Shown one piece after another: positions 23,755 to 33,684 of a DNA stretch of 64,000 nucleotides. Source of the stretch: Margaritifera margaritifera (taxonomy: Eukaryota; Mollusca; Bivalvia; Unionida; Margaritiferidae); the NCBI GenBank assembly GCA_029931535.1, contig JAQPZY010001037.1, positions 186,001 to 250,000 on the forward strand, given 5' to 3'. The notes beneath the pieces were generated by a model. The model saw nothing but the letters and a program-made list of their open reading frames with translations. It did not search any database and was not told the origin of the DNA. The translations under genes were made by a program, and so were the position numbers. Position 1 is the stretch's first letter, and every line of letters begins with the position of its first letter.

Positions 23755-24090
23755 CAACTTTTTAAAATTTTTTATCAAACATACAAACACACCACCCTTT
23801 TTTATTTTTTATTTTATTTTTATCAAACACAAACACACAATCCTTTTTTTAAAAAATCAGACACACACCACACTATCCTTTTTTATTTTTCATTTTATTT
23901 TTTATCAAACACAAACACACAATCCAATTTTTTAATTTTTTATCAAACACCCACCACACTATCTTTTTTTATATTTCTTACCAAACACAAACACACACTC
24001 TCTATACAAACATTATTTTTTGGGGAAAGGGATTTTTTTTGGAGTGGGTAAAACACAAATACACAAACACATACAAACACATATATATGG
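23755..24090. repeat. AC/T-rich intergenic low-complexity sequence 2
   Basis: Four or more rough copies of a unit containing TTTTTTATCAAACACAAACACACAATCC, related to the spacer at 22,906-23,190. Confidence 0.6.
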
Positions 24091-24128
24091 CAATGATATG
24101 AAAATTAATCTTTTCTTGATTAATGGGT

Positions 24129-24144
24129 GGCCCTGAAAAGGACC
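24129..24144 (-). terminator. Histone-type mRNA 3' stem-loop 3
   Basis: GGTCCTTTTCAGGGCC (fully paired, one G-U), ACCCA, then TCAAGAAAAGATTAA. It begins 26 nt after the stop codon of the gene at 24,171. Confidence 0.85.
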
Positions 24145-24170
24145 GCTTGGGTTAAGAAGTTATGTTGTTT

Positions 24171-24593
24171 TTAACTTCTAGTTGCGGCAGCAGTAGTGGT
24201 AGCAGCCGCAGCAGGGCATCCACGTTTAGCCACTGGTCTCGTGGCTGCTGATGGACAAGCTCTCTTTCTGGTAAAAGAGAAGGCAAACTCATCGCAGTCT
24301 ATCTTACAACTGACTTCTCCGTCGGGTACTTTCATGGACTGCAAGAGTTGGAGCTGCTGTTGTTGTTGTTGTTGTTGTTGTTGTCTTTGCTGCTGTTGCT
24401 GCTGCAGTCTTTGTCTCTCCTCCCATTCCGTTCTGTCCGTGATGATTTCTTCCCTCATGACTTCTTCCACCAGATCATGAGCCATTTGTAGGAAGATCAT
24501 TGTCTTTCTCTCAGGGTTGGTCTCCATCAAATGATGTTTCACCCTCTGCATATTCACCATAGCGTCATTCAGTTTGCTAATTTTGGCTGCCAT
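24171..24593 (-). CDS. Accessory gene 3 (unknown, polyGln)
   Basis: About 140 residues: N-terminal helices (MAAKISKLNDAMVNMQRVK), a Gln-rich coil from a CAG/CAA repeat at about 24,356-24,410, and a basic C-terminus with FTRKRACPS and an Ala/Thr tail. An upstream ATG at 24,650 is in frame, but it lies only 7 nt from the TATA box (24,658-24,664) and so should precede the transcript start; I therefore chose 24,593. The frame is intact, unusual in this element. A nuclear regulatory role is possible but is only a guess. Confidence 0.6.
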   Translation of the reverse strand: MAAKISKLNDAMVNMQRVKHHLMETNPERKTMIFLQMAHDLVEEVMREEIITDRTEWEERQRLQQQQQQRQQQQQQQQQQLQLLQSMKVPDGEVSCKIDCDEFAFSFTRKRACPSAATRPVAKRGCPAAAATTTAAATRS

Positions 24594-24657
24594 CTTCTTG
24601 AAGTGTTGTTGAGATCTTGACGAGTCAACGAGAGTGACAACACTGGCCAACGCACCG

Positions 24658-24705
24658 CTTTATATGCTAGAAGCGCGGACGCGATGGAAAACGTGGGGTT
24701 CAGAT
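24658..24705 (-). promoter_or_regulatory. Shared promoter module, copy 2
   Basis: Minus strand: GTTTTCCATCGCGTCCGCG, CTTCTAG, CATATAAAGCGGTGC. The TATA box is at 24,658-24,664. Almost identical to the copy at 22,859-22,905. Confidence 0.7.
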
Positions 24706-24893
24706 CGAGAGTGAAAAAATGGATAGAGGGGGTGACTTCAGATCGATAGAAAGAGATAGATAGAGCATATACATTTTGTTTTTTTCAAATTCAATAAACC
24801 ACACAACACGATTTTTTTTTAAAAAAATCAACATTTTTTTAATGAACAACAAGAAGCTTCTCTAACATAAAAAGGTAAACAACGGACAAGATA

Positions 24894-25484
24894 TTAAACT
24901 AAAACGTATTTACAGGGTTGATAACGCTGGGAAGGTAAACTGAACTTCCACTTTTCTACATCTAGATCATTCTGATGCACACTACGTTTCTGAGCTAAAG
25001 ACAAGAGATAACCATAACGTTCACAAAACCATCGTTCTACTTTAGCATCGTTTCGAGCATATTCCCTATCAAAACAAGTTACTAAATGTTCTAAGGAATA
25101 TCCGAGACTGCGTTGATGAAGAAAATGTACACAATATTGTCCACACACCATTGAATCCGATCCTTGTAATCGGGCATTATTGAATCGAGTAGAGATGGCA
25201 TTTCTTCTCATAAACTCGATGATGTCGTCTTCCAAAGGAAGTAATCCATAAGAATCAAAATATTCCACACCACCACCATTGTGATCGTTGAGACAGTACA
25301 CAGCTACCCAATGGGTTCCTGGTCGATGACTGTCGTCGGTATTGATGACATAGGCATGAACGTCTTTAGGTTTGTGATGAGGTAGTTCATCTTTAGCACA
25401 CACCACAGGATTCCAAGAAGAAGTGTAGGAACTGCGAGTCAACAGGTAATGAAGTTCCCTGGTATCCATTTTTTCTGGTTTCAC
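24894..25484 (-). CDS. Adenain-type cysteine protease (capsid maturation)
   Basis: 196 codons, the usual size for adenovirus-type proteases, intact. The catalytic order is visible: His in PGTHWVAVY (about residue 59), Asp in YFDSYG (about 78), then Gln and Cys in DSMVCGQYCVHF (about 115-120). These enzymes cleave capsid precursor proteins in the assembling particle. The start at 25,484 overlaps the end of the upstream frame (25,393) by 92 nt; a second ATG in MDTRELHYLL lies 15 nt on. It belongs to the leftward capsid cluster. Confidence 0.93.
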   Translation of the reverse strand: MKPEKMDTRELHYLLTRSSYTSSWNPVVCAKDELPHHKPKDVHAYVINTDDSHRPGTHWVAVYCLNDHNGGGVEYFDSYGLLPLEDDIIEFMRRNAISTRFNNARLQGSDSMVCGQYCVHFLHQRSLGYSLEHLVTCFDREYARNDAKVERWFCERYGYLLSLAQKRSVHQNDLDVEKWKFSLPSQRYQPCKYVLV

Positions 25485-26037
25485 AGAAACGATAAGTCAT
25501 CAAGTTACACCTGACTGTAAACTTGAATTGTTCTGTCAAGTAATTCCACGAATTCTCACGGCGGATAGTTTCTGTACTCTGTTGAATGAGAGCATCGATA
25601 CGTTTGATCTCCAGAGGAGTGAGTGGAGGTGAAGAAGAATCCTGCAGGTCTTTATACCATTGTCTCAACACCTTTTCTTCCGAGATTTGAGACCAAGCGT
25701 CGTCCAAATATTCATCCAATTTTTCTTTGCCCGTCATCATCAAACATTTGTCGTGTTGTTTCTGACTGGGATGATCGATTTGACATCCATGACAATGTTC
25801 TCGGGTCAGGCTGTTAATTCGTTCAGTCAATTCCTTAGCATAACAGGAGACTAAATGTTTTTCTTGTTCAGGCCATCGAGAAATAAATCCAATAAACTTG
25901 GGAACAGTATTATTCTCTTCTTCTTTTGGAAGTTCTGGATGAATCAACCCGTCATCATCAGTGATTTGTGACTGTTGTGCTTCACAAAATCCTTCATCAT
26001 TATCTATCTCCATAGGTTCTTCTTCTACGTGTTGCAT
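25393..26037 (-). CDS. Conserved Polinton-associated protein with CxGC..PSQ..HDxC motif
   Basis: 214 codons, intact, beginning 12 nt after the major capsid stop. An acidic N-terminus precedes a cysteine/histidine cluster HCHGCQIDHPSQKQHDKC (about residues 82-99) and a helical second half. I know this cluster from proteins of several animal transposon-like elements, where its function is not established. The C-terminal 30 codons overlap the protease start, so the original stop may have been earlier. Zinc binding is an inference. Confidence 0.65.
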   Translation of the reverse strand: MQHVEEEPMEIDNDEGFCEAQQSQITDDDGLIHPELPKEEENNTVPKFIGFISRWPEQEKHLVSCYAKELTERINSLTREHCHGCQIDHPSQKQHDKCLMMTGKEKLDEYLDDAWSQISEEKVLRQWYKDLQDSSSPPLTPLEIKRIDALIQQSTETIRRENSWNYLTEQFKFTVRCNLMTYRFCETRKNGYQGTSLPVDSQFLHFFLESCGVC

Positions 26038-26049
26038 TTTTTTTTTCTT

Positions 26050-27404
26050 CTAATAGTCTAGAATCACTTCTCTCAAACTGTTGATCTCTAGAGTATTATC
26101 AAATTCTGCATACAAGACAACGTTCACCGTGTCGGGTAGAGGATCTTTAAACTGAAGTTCCACACGAAGTGGGCCTGATTTTATAGGGTGGAAATGTCCT
26201 TCGTCGCTGCCTTGGTCAGGAGTGAAATCAAATCCCCACAATGCATACCCTCCTGCATAATCGTCGTACGAAATGCCGTGGCTGGTGTTGGTGCCTAACT
26301 GTCCTGTGGCTTCAAACAGGCTCAGGTAAGATCGCAAGAAATTTTTCTGGGCGTCGCCAAATTTAGGTTCAAAAGGTCTGGTACACAACGTTTTGCCATC
26401 TCGACTGACTTCTATCTTGGAGACGTTGTAGTGTTTAAACTCGAACGGATTCTGATTGTGGGCTCCGTTGAGGGCTGCATTACTGACGATGCCTATCAGC
26501 AAACGTTTGGGAAGCTGTCCTTGGAAGACGTGATCTTCGACTTTGGATCGGAGTCCAGCGGCAATGGTAAATGTTTTCACTTCCACTCGTCGCACAGGAT
26601 ACTTGGCAGTGGTTCTGCTCAACGTTTGACTGATGTCGTTGGCTACTTTTGGTAAGACTTCCACACGTCGCACGTAAAGTTTGGCTTCTTGGATGATGGT
26701 TTTCCACTCGTTAGCATGAGCCATCAAATGGAAAGCGGCACTACTGCGATTCAGTCTCAGGCGTACATCCACTCCGTTTAACAAATACTTGTCTTGCAAC
26801 CACATGTCCAAATGCAAACGATCCATCAGTTCTAAACTGCGTTTGATTTTCTTTTGACGCTCGTTAAATCCCACATTGTGCGGATCTGCTGGAATTATAG
26901 CTTTTTCAGCGTTTGCCCCGCCGGTACTGACACCGCTGTGTCGTTGAACTTTTCCGAGGTGTCAGGTTTCCAGACCACCGAAGCATCCAGATGAGTGTCC
27001 TTGGGTTCTTTTCCGTACGTCAAGAGATTTTCCAAGTAAGCACGGTAAGGGTAAGTATCCATACTGCTGCTGACCAGTTTGCTATTCAAGTACAAATCTA
27101 CTCCGCTGAACAAGGAATGCATGAAATTATTGACGGGAGCCACTTGGGCATCGGCCCCAGGAAGGCTACTGTCCGCCTTTTTGATCACTTTGAGTTTCAG
27201 GTACAAGTATTTATTATTCACATCGATGTAATCTTCAGTTTGTCCTTTGATTTCAAATTCGATAGGAGCTGAATCCGTCAAAGACGATACAGGATGAAAT
27301 TCCACCCATTGGGATTCTTGCATCGTCATCATGGTGGGAGGCATGGTAAACATATCCAGTTCTGACTTGGTACATTCGCAAGAATCTAGGTGCATCATTT
27401 TCAA
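26050..27404 (-). pseudogene. Major capsid protein (double jelly-roll), one frameshift
   Basis: About 450 residues in two frames joined at about 26,895-26,908, near an A/T run. N-terminal frame: EFEIKGQTEDYIDVNNKYLY, LFSGVDLYLN and YPYRAYLENLLTYG, which is the pattern of the first jelly-roll of Polinton capsid proteins. Second frame: RRVEVLPKV, KRLLIGIVSNAALNGAHNQNP and YALWGFDFTPDQ, typical of the second half. Trimers of this fold build the icosahedral shell in Polinton-type viruses. A single indel is the only lesion. Confidence 0.9.
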
Positions 27405-27409
27405 AGGTT

Positions 27410-27856
27410 TTAGTAATCAAACACGTCTAATTCTCTGACGGTTCTTCTTTTCTTATTCTTTTTTGGAACACCACCGTGTGTTTTATGAACTCTGAAGGGA
27501 TTTCGACGTCGTTTCTTTCTACCTTGTCCTTGCTGTGAAGTGGAGGAAGAAGTAATGCCAGGACCAGAAGCGTGAAGTGAATTTATTGGACTCTCTCGAA
27601 GACCTAAAAGATCTTTGCCAGTGTTCATCAACACATTTTTGCCTGCTCTTATAAAGGCTTCTTTGGGAATTTGTTTGTCAATGAGGACGTTTTGCAAAAA
27701 TTCTTTTCCTTGCGTCAAAGCGGCATTTTTTAAGGCATGGAATCATCGAGTCACCATGAGTTTCAAAATAGGGGCTACCGTCCGAAAAGCCGATCTTAAC
27801 ATATCTCCTAAACCATGTCCTCGTTGTCGAGCCACTCGTCGGTACACCGGATACAT
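27410..27856 (-). pseudogene. Small basic virion protein with amphipathic N-terminus, one stop
   Basis: Starts MYPVYRRVARQRGHGLGDML, 9 nt after the minor capsid stop, and is in one frame throughout except for TGA at 27,743-27,745 in a CGA TGA context. The N-terminal Gly-rich amphipathic part resembles membrane-lytic/core proteins coded beside the capsid genes in related elements. The C-terminus is very basic (GRKKRRRNPFRVHK, KKNKKRRTVREL). It probably is a packaged, cleaved protein. The following major capsid gene begins 5 nt beyond its stop. Confidence 0.65.
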
Positions 27857-27865
27857 TTTTGGATG

Positions 27866-28831
27866 TTACAATGCGTTAGAGAACTTTTTTCGAAAATGTA
27901 GTTTCACCGTGACTTTTCCTTTGTCAATGAATGGCACACTTTGTCCCAAATCTCCTTTTATACTAATGTTGACACTGTCAAAATACGATTTACTGACTGG
28001 AAGATAATGAGGGTGTACAAATTCACGGTGAACGTGAAACGTGTTTCCACCTTCTTCGTACGCACCAGCAGCAGTATCCACTTTGAAAGGAATGACTCTC
28101 AGTAAGGGAGCAGCTGTGTCCCACCACGTTGTACTCTACCACATCGGAGTACACAAACATTAAATTCAGTCCAACGTTCAATTCGATAGGGGTTTTAACA
28201 CCATCTCCGAAATCTAAGTTGCTTGCGAGTTTTTTATTAGCATACTTTTTATTTCCTCCCAAAATAGCATACAATCCAGGAGAAAAAGTGATGGTTAAAC
28301 GTGTTTTTTCCTCCACGGGTAAGCCTTTGTCTTTCTCGCTAATGAGTTCCCCCTTCTCTTTGAAAAATTGCAAGATGAAACGGCGTGACACATCATGTTA
28401 AGCGATTCGTACCCATTTTTGGGCACTGTTTAAGGCTTTGCCAAATTGGGCTACGAAGAGGGTTTCAATGGTGTCCACCAAATGTTTAGCACAAAAATAA
28501 TACCCTGGAGGAATTCTCATGGTATACTGCGCCAAGACATGAGATTTAGGATCTACTACCCTTTTCTTTGATTCGTAAAGTGTGGGATCATTTTTTCCAA
28601 CTCATCTTGCATTTTTGGGTTCAAGATTTCCACGACGAAAGTGTTTTGACCTTGGTCAATGTTTTGGATTTGTGTAGGATGAATGATTTCTACCAAAGCC
28701 ACTTCCCAATGAGCATCGTGATCCAATTGGATGGCCTGAGGTAATTTGGCCGTGAAACAACATAAGACGTTGTTGGGAAACACATTCATGGAACTGTCAC
28801 TGGGTAAATTTAAATAAAATTGGTCATTCAT
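27866..28831 (-). pseudogene. Minor capsid (penton, single jelly-roll) protein, broken
   Basis: The N-terminus (FYLNLPSDSSMNVFPNN, HWEVALVEIIHP) and later blocks (RIPPGYYF, LNLMFVYSDVVEYNVVG, FVHPHYLPVSKSYFDSVNISI, KVTVKLHFRKK) are in the order seen in Polinton penton-type proteins. The reading frame shifts at about 28,560 and again in a G-run at about 28,120, with a TAA at 28,398-28,400. About 320 residues originally. The ATG overlaps the stop of the upstream two-TM gene as ATGA. Confidence 0.85.
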
Positions 28832-29262
28832 AGTAGGTCCAAAGTGGTTTTGGCGTCCGAGGAGTCACTCGAGTTCAAAGGATGTTCAAAGGGTTCCAAA
28901 AGAGGACTGGTATTATGGTTACTGGAAGAAGGTGGACTGGCGTTGGTCGTACTACCGTGGTGTTGGCTGCTGTTGTTGTGGTGACTGTTGTCTGTCGTCG
29001 TAAATTTCAAAGAGGGACTGGGTAAAAAATAACCGATGCAACTGCTAAGTAAAATGGTCCACAATTGTTTGTCCCCTTGTTGCAAACTCAAATTGGTATT
29101 AGCTGCTCCGATGACACAATACACTACAAAGATTTGGCAGAAAAAGACGATTTGATTTTTAGGCACACGTTCTCCGCACCACACTCAGAGCGGTTGCTTT
29201 TGTAATTCTTGAAGAGAAGAACTCTGCGAAGGAGTCGAAGTCGTGGTTGTGTTGAATGGCAT
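28828..29262 (-). pseudogene. Conserved two-TM protein, one premature stop
   Basis: From ATG 29,262 a Ser/Thr-rich N-terminus reaches an in-frame TGA at about 29,184-29,186, after which the frame stays open to 28,828. Two membrane helices follow (QIVFFCQIFVVYCVIGAA; LWTILLSSCIGYFLP), then a Ser/Asn/His-rich tail. The block LWxxLLSSCxGYxLPxPSL is one I know from small membrane proteins in related aquatic-invertebrate elements; their role is unknown. Confidence 0.65.
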
Positions 29263-29268
29263 GTTAGG

Positions 29269-30392
29269 TTACTTCTTCTTCTTTTTATAGTCGACGGCTT
29301 GAGAAGCAGCAATCCAAGAATCAAAACTAGGAGGATATCCTTTCCAACGTACTTTGACTTCTTCTACTTGACGTTTGCCTACTTTGCGTGTTCTTTGTTC
29401 GAGAATGCTTTCGATGTCGTACAAGGCGTCTTCTTTTTTGGTCACTCGTTGTAACTCAGGCAAGTAAAATGTTCCTTTGAGCACTTGACCGTGCATGTCT
29501 TCCAATTTATAGATGGGAGGATAGCGTCCACGCACGGGTGTAGTGACACGAAACAATTCGGTGGTCCAGTTGGGTAAATAACCTTTGTCAAAAGTGCGTT
29601 TGGTTTTTCCGATGCGAACCCAATCTCCCGTCTTCAACTCCAGCAAGGTTTTTTTCTGGGGTGGTCTGCTCCTCTGGGGTGTACCAAACAATCGATCAAA
29701 CACGGTCACTTCGTTTTCAGGGCTGACCTCTTCGGGGGCACATCCGATGCTTCGATGGTACGATTGATTGTACGCTTTGACCAAACGGGGTAACACGTCG
29801 ATGTACTTGAGAGTATGTTGATGTGTAAAATATTTCCACATGCGTTCTTTCAAAGTTCTTTGAAGACGTTCCACGATACTGGCTTTGGTTTCAGGATTTT
29901 CGGTGGTAAAAAAAGGAATCTGTCTTTGTTTCAATTCTTTTTGAAAAGCTTGGTTTAGAAATTCGGTGCTTTTGTCAGTTTGCCATCAAAAAAAGGGTGA
30001 CGACCACTTTGTTTCAAGACCAATTTTAAGGCACGTACCAATTTGGTACTGCTTTTACATGTCAAAGGCACGACCCAAGCAAATTTGGAAAACACGTCGA
30101 TGACACAAAACAAATATTTGTGACCACGATTGTAGGTTGCCAAATGAGAGACGTCGGCTAAATCGGCTTGCCATTGATGATCGATGCCTTCCACTTGGGT
30201 TGGACTTCTAGAAAATTTTCGTCGAATGGGTTTGTGTAACGTGTACGTCGATTGTTCTTGTAACCATCATCGTACTTCTGGCAAACGTACACTTTTCAAT
30301 TTACTTTTGGCAGCTCGATACAATTTTTGAACTCCTCCGTAACCAGCAGCATGGCCAGGATTGTAATAAAGACTGGCTAAAAGTTTCTCCAT
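29269..30392 (-). pseudogene. Retroviral-type integrase with C-terminal chromodomain, broken
   Basis: Starts at ATG 30,392. A DDE integrase core is seen: first Asp in HQWQADLADVSHL, DVFSKFAWVVPL on the next strand, second Asp in the block around DKSTEF, Glu in ASIVERLQRTLKERMW. The C-terminus carries a chromodomain (YDIESILEQR ... VKVRWKGYPPSFDSWI). It joined the ends to target DNA and makes the 6-bp duplication. Lesions: TGA at 30,267-30,269 (again CGA TGA) and a frameshift near 29,950. The chromodomain may steer insertion to marked chromatin. Confidence 0.93.
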
Positions 30393-30403
30393 GGTTTGAC
30401 TCC

Positions 30404-31021
30404 TCAAGAATAAGTCAACCAAGTACCAATGCTCTTTTCTTCGTGGGGTATTTTTTGGGATTGCAATGCTTTACGTGTCCGACGAGCCACTGGTGTAAAG
30501 GAGGATGTTTGAACAGGGGTCATCGTTTCTGTTTTGACTTCTGTCTTCACTTCTTCCTTTTTCTCTTCTGATGGCAAAGGGGTAGACATTATCTTTTTTA
30601 TCCAACCCGGTGTAGCTAACTTTCGTATTTTTTTAAGAAGTGGAGTTTGTAACTCTTCTTCTTCTTCTTCTTCTTTCATTGTCATCTTCGTGGCGGCGTC
30701 TGTTTTAGTGGTGGTGGTAACTTTAGGTTCGCTTTTCATCAGGGTTTTGAAATCTCTCAGAGTGGGTGGAGCTGTTTCGTCTACAGCTTTTTGGTGAAAG
30801 AGTTGCAGACGTTGTAAAAGTTGACCGTACCGTTGCGATTTTTCTGTTTCTGACAAATGACTTCGTTCCATCAGCGTTTGTAATTCTTGTTGTAACTGTG
30901 ACATCTCGTTGAGATTAGGATTGGGTGGTAAATGACCTATCCGTTGTTCATTCCAACGATGAAATTCCATCCATCGTTTGTAAGGAACTAAAGTCAGTTT
31001 TCGTCCTTCCATTTCATCCAA
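30404..31021 (-). CDS. Helical, Lys/Glu-rich core-associated protein
   Basis: 205 codons, intact. The N-terminal 80 residues (LTLVPYKRWMEFHRW, LQQELQTLMERSHLSETEKS, YGQLLQRLQLFHQKA) form amphipathic helices of a type that I know from the gene next to the core protein in related elements. The C-terminal half is Lys/Glu/Thr-rich and disordered. A virion role is inferred from position between integrase and core protein. Function not established. Confidence 0.6.
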   Translation of the reverse strand: MDEMEGRKLTLVPYKRWMEFHRWNEQRIGHLPPNPNLNEMSQLQQELQTLMERSHLSETEKSQRYGQLLQRLQLFHQKAVDETAPPTLRDFKTLMKSEPKVTTTTKTDAATKMTMKEEEEEEELQTPLLKKIRKLATPGWIKKIMSTPLPSEEKKEEVKTEVKTETMTPVQTSSFTPVARRTRKALQSQKIPHEEKSIGTWLTYS

Positions 31022-31077
31022 AGGTACAAAAATGTGTGGTCTTTCCAGAGAAGGGTGTCCTTTTTATCTTCTTTTTT

Positions 31078-31494
31078 TTATCGCATGACAACTCCTAAAA
31101 GCGGTCCAGCAATCATTCCTAACAAAGGACCCGCTATTTTTAACAACGGTCCTAACAGCATGGATAGAAATCCTCCTCGTTGCACCAACATTTTTTTCTT
31201 TTGCTGGAGAGGTATTTTCTTTTTCACCATTTGGCGAAGAACCTTCCGATGTTTGCCAAATTTTTGTTTCTGTATCTTGGACAAAGGTACCGTTCCTTTC
31301 AAGACATTCAAACAACATTCACACACGGTATCGATGATTTCTTTAGGGGCTGTTTGAATGAGTTGTTTTCGCATAGGAGGATTGGATTTGGTCAGGACAG
31401 ACAAGACGTCCCAATGTTTCGCCAGACGAGGTGGAAGTCGTCCTTTTTTGGTTTTCTTCTTTTGATGGTGGTGGTGTGCACATTTGGGAGCCAT
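31078..31494 (-). CDS. Basic core protein with hydrophobic C-terminus
   Basis: 138 codons, intact: Lys/Arg-rich first 100 residues with ECCLNVLKGTVPLS and KHRKVLRQMVKKKIPL, then a Gly-Pro hydrophobic tail (GGFLSMLLGPLLKIAGPLLG). The same layout occurs in small proteins encoded in related Polinton/adintovirus-type elements. The basic part could bind DNA and the tail could act on membranes during entry, by analogy with adenovirus core proteins; that analogy is inference. Confidence 0.65.
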   Translation of the reverse strand: MAPKCAHHHHQKKKTKKGRLPPRLAKHWDVLSVLTKSNPPMRKQLIQTAPKEIIDTVCECCLNVLKGTVPLSKIQKQKFGKHRKVLRQMVKKKIPLQQKKKMLVQRGGFLSMLLGPLLKIAGPLLGMIAGPLLGVVMR

Positions 31495-31544
31495 CTTAGA
31501 GGTTAGGAGTAAGTCTAAAGTCTCTGGCAGGGCACCCTTCTATT

Positions 31545-32340
31545 TTATACTGGAACACGTCTCCACTGATTGTCTGCACGACGTCCCATCTTTATGAAAG
31601 GCCTCACTCGACGTTGAGGTGTTTTCAATGGACTAAATCGTCTCAATTCTTCTTTGGATAAATTCACTAAACTTTGTAACACACCGGTTCTCTCTTGGAC
31701 TTTGGTTTTAGGGGACGGTACTTTGTTCGCGGCCGCTGCCATGGCCAGATCAGCCGAAGTCGAGGGTCCCGGAGTGGTGACTTTCGAAATAGGTTTCCAT
31801 TTTTGCATCAAATTAGGAAACACAGATCTTAAGTCTGGTTTGGCAGGCATCATCATGAAGGGTGGTGAAGAAGATAATGTGGATGCAAGAGGAGACCTCA
31901 TCACTGCTGGCTGTCGTGGTGGTGTCTTGCGGGTGTCCGTTTGAGTCCTGGCAGTAGTACCTCTTTTGCGGGTGCCAGTGGCGATAGTGGGTGTTTTCTT
32001 CTTCTTCTTGGCAGAATTTTTCTTTTTCTTGGGGGTTTTCTTTTTAGGGCTTTTTTTTTGTGGCTTTCTTTTTGGGACTTTTCTTCTTTTTTGGTGTTTT
32101 GGGTTTTTTGGCTTGGGCATTAGGATCCCATTTCAAAAGTGAACGAATCATAACCCCTCCTATAGAACCGCTCTCTCCAGGGGTTAAAATGATTTGTTTT
32201 TTAGTCCGTGGATCGATTCTAGGATCGGCTGTTTGTGACAACGCCCCTTTATGTTTTTGAAAAAAACGTTGAGTTTGATGAGGGATGTGAATGATGCCTT
32301 GCAGTAATTGACGTGCCGTCAAAGTAAACCATCGTAACAC
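31545..32340 (-). pseudogene. Lys-rich histone-H1-like core protein, frameshifted
   Basis: The N-terminal frame (MLRWFTLTARQLLQGIIHIP, GESGSIGGVMIRSLL) runs into a Lys/Pro tract and the frame changes at a T-run (32,051-32,059), continuing with KKTPKKKKNSAKK, a disordered middle and FIKMGRRADNQWRRVPV at the end. About 260 residues. The (K/P)n tract resembles H1-type tails and adenovirus pVII/pV cores, so DNA condensation is likely. Slippage in the lysine codons explains the lesion. Confidence 0.65.
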
Positions 32341-32343
32341 TTC

Positions 32344-32454
32344 TTAAAGACTAGCTTCTAACAAATGAGCACGGACTTGTGCATTTTTTTCGCGACTGAT
32401 GCCAAACAAGGCACGAATCAATTTAGCCGGAGGATGAGATTGAAAGGAAGTCAT
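32344..32454 (-). CDS. Small 36-residue ORF between ATPase and core gene
   Basis: ATG at 32,454, stop TAA at 32,344-32,346, just 3 nt before the next ATG (32,340). Sequence begins MTSFQSHPPAKLIRALFGIS; helical and basic. The tight spacing matches the other leftward genes, which supports it being real. Function unknown. Confidence 0.45.
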   Translation of the reverse strand: MTSFQSHPPAKLIRALFGISREKNAQVRAHLLEASL

Positions 32455-32504
32455 CTCGAAGACTGTGAGACAGAAATGACGCGGTAGATGTTTTTATATT
32501 TTTT

Positions 32505-33195
32505 TCAGAGTGTGGCTGAAGGGGACGTGTAAATGACAGGGCCTCCTTCTTGACACCAATGGTGAAACAATTGGGCACGAAATCTCAAATAGTCGGGAGT
32601 GGTCGGTTTTAAGTCGATGAGTAAATACGCATGAGGTGTTTGGCTAACACTTGCACTTGAGATTTGTCTCTGGGGCTTTAAACAAGACCACGTAATGAGC
32701 GTTGAGACTGATGGTACGATGGGCTTTACTTTGTTGAAATAAATTTTGAGTAATGTAAATGATGCTGGCATTTCGATGATGTCCTTTTCGTGTAAACCGA
32801 AGTTTAATTTCTTCTTCGTCTTCTCCTAACATGTCGTCAAAGATGACCAGATGTGTTTGACTCACGTCAGACACGATCCCATCGTCTTCGCGAGGGATGC
32901 CTTCCACAAACGAAATGGTTTCTCCTTGACTTTCTTTCAATAACGTGTAAGACAATTGCCACTCTTTGTAACACCACACGGTGCATTGAGGTGGACGATC
33001 GAACAAATGAGATTTGTGTTCGATCAAACGTTTGACAAATTCGATTTTACCTGAACCACTCGGTCCAGCAATCAACATGTTAAATGGATGGCGCAGATAC
33101 AAAGCTTCCCAACTTGGACGATCTAACTTTTCGTCAATCACTTTGACCACAGAGGAAGTAGAAGAGGCAGACGAGGCAGAAGAAGATGTAGCCAT
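32505..33195 (-). pseudogene. FtsK/HerA (A32-like) genome-packaging ATPase, one frameshift
   Basis: ATG 33,195 (MATSSSASS), then the Polinton ATPase pattern: HPFNMLIAGPSGSGK, a Walker A whose usual final Thr is Ile here; HLVIFDDMLGE (Walker B); SIIYITQNLFQQ (sensor region). At about 32,655 the frame shifts and the conserved end (PHAYLLIDLKPTTPD) lies in another frame to 32,505. About 230 residues. It would pump the genome into the capsid. The T-to-I change alone should damage nucleotide binding. Confidence 0.9.
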
Positions 33196-33310
33196 GACTG
33201 AGGTAGGAAGATTTTTGAGAAGAAGACAAAAGACCAAAAACATTTTATACGTTTCATACACGTTTATTTTTTTTATTTTTTGTAAAACAAACAAACAACA
33301 AAAACATATT

Positions 33311-33622
33311 TTACAAGTCATGAAGGACCAAAATGCAAACGGCAAAAATGGTCAGGTACAAGATTAAGGCTACCACGAAAAGAATTAAAGTTCTGTATAA
33401 ACAAGTCAATGTACAACAAGAACAATACACTGTCCTAGGAATGGAAGGCACAGGCACTGGTGGTGGTGGTGGTATTCTTCTGGTCGTCTTTCTTCTGGAA
33501 AAATGAAATGTCTCTGACGGTAAGGAGGGGGTGTGTTCCTCAGGGGGTTGTATTTGGACGACGACGACGATGTGGTCTTTCTCTGCTGTGTCAGATTCCT
33601 CCAGGATTTTTTCTAAGGTCAT
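33311..33622 (-). CDS. Small membrane protein, C-terminal TM
   Basis: 103 codons. Polar, proline-rich N-terminal half (RRIPPPPPVPVP), a cysteine patch (YCSCCTLTC) and one strong TM helix near the C-terminus (LILFVVALILYLTIFAVCILVL). Possibly a tail-anchored protein. Family not recognised. The frame is intact. Confidence 0.5.
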   Translation of the reverse strand: MTLEKILEESDTAEKDHIVVVVQIQPPEEHTPSLPSETFHFSRRKTTRRIPPPPPVPVPSIPRTVYCSCCTLTCLYRTLILFVVALILYLTIFAVCILVLHDL

Positions 33623-33684
33623 TTTTTTTTTTTACTTAGGTCATTGTTTTTTTTTACTTAGGTTCCCATTTCACTTTTGGAAAC

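Noticed and set aside
29209..29454. Plus-strand ORFs across capsid, integrase and polymerase genes
   Set aside because: Shadows of recognisable minus-strand genes; they lack motifs and codon logic.
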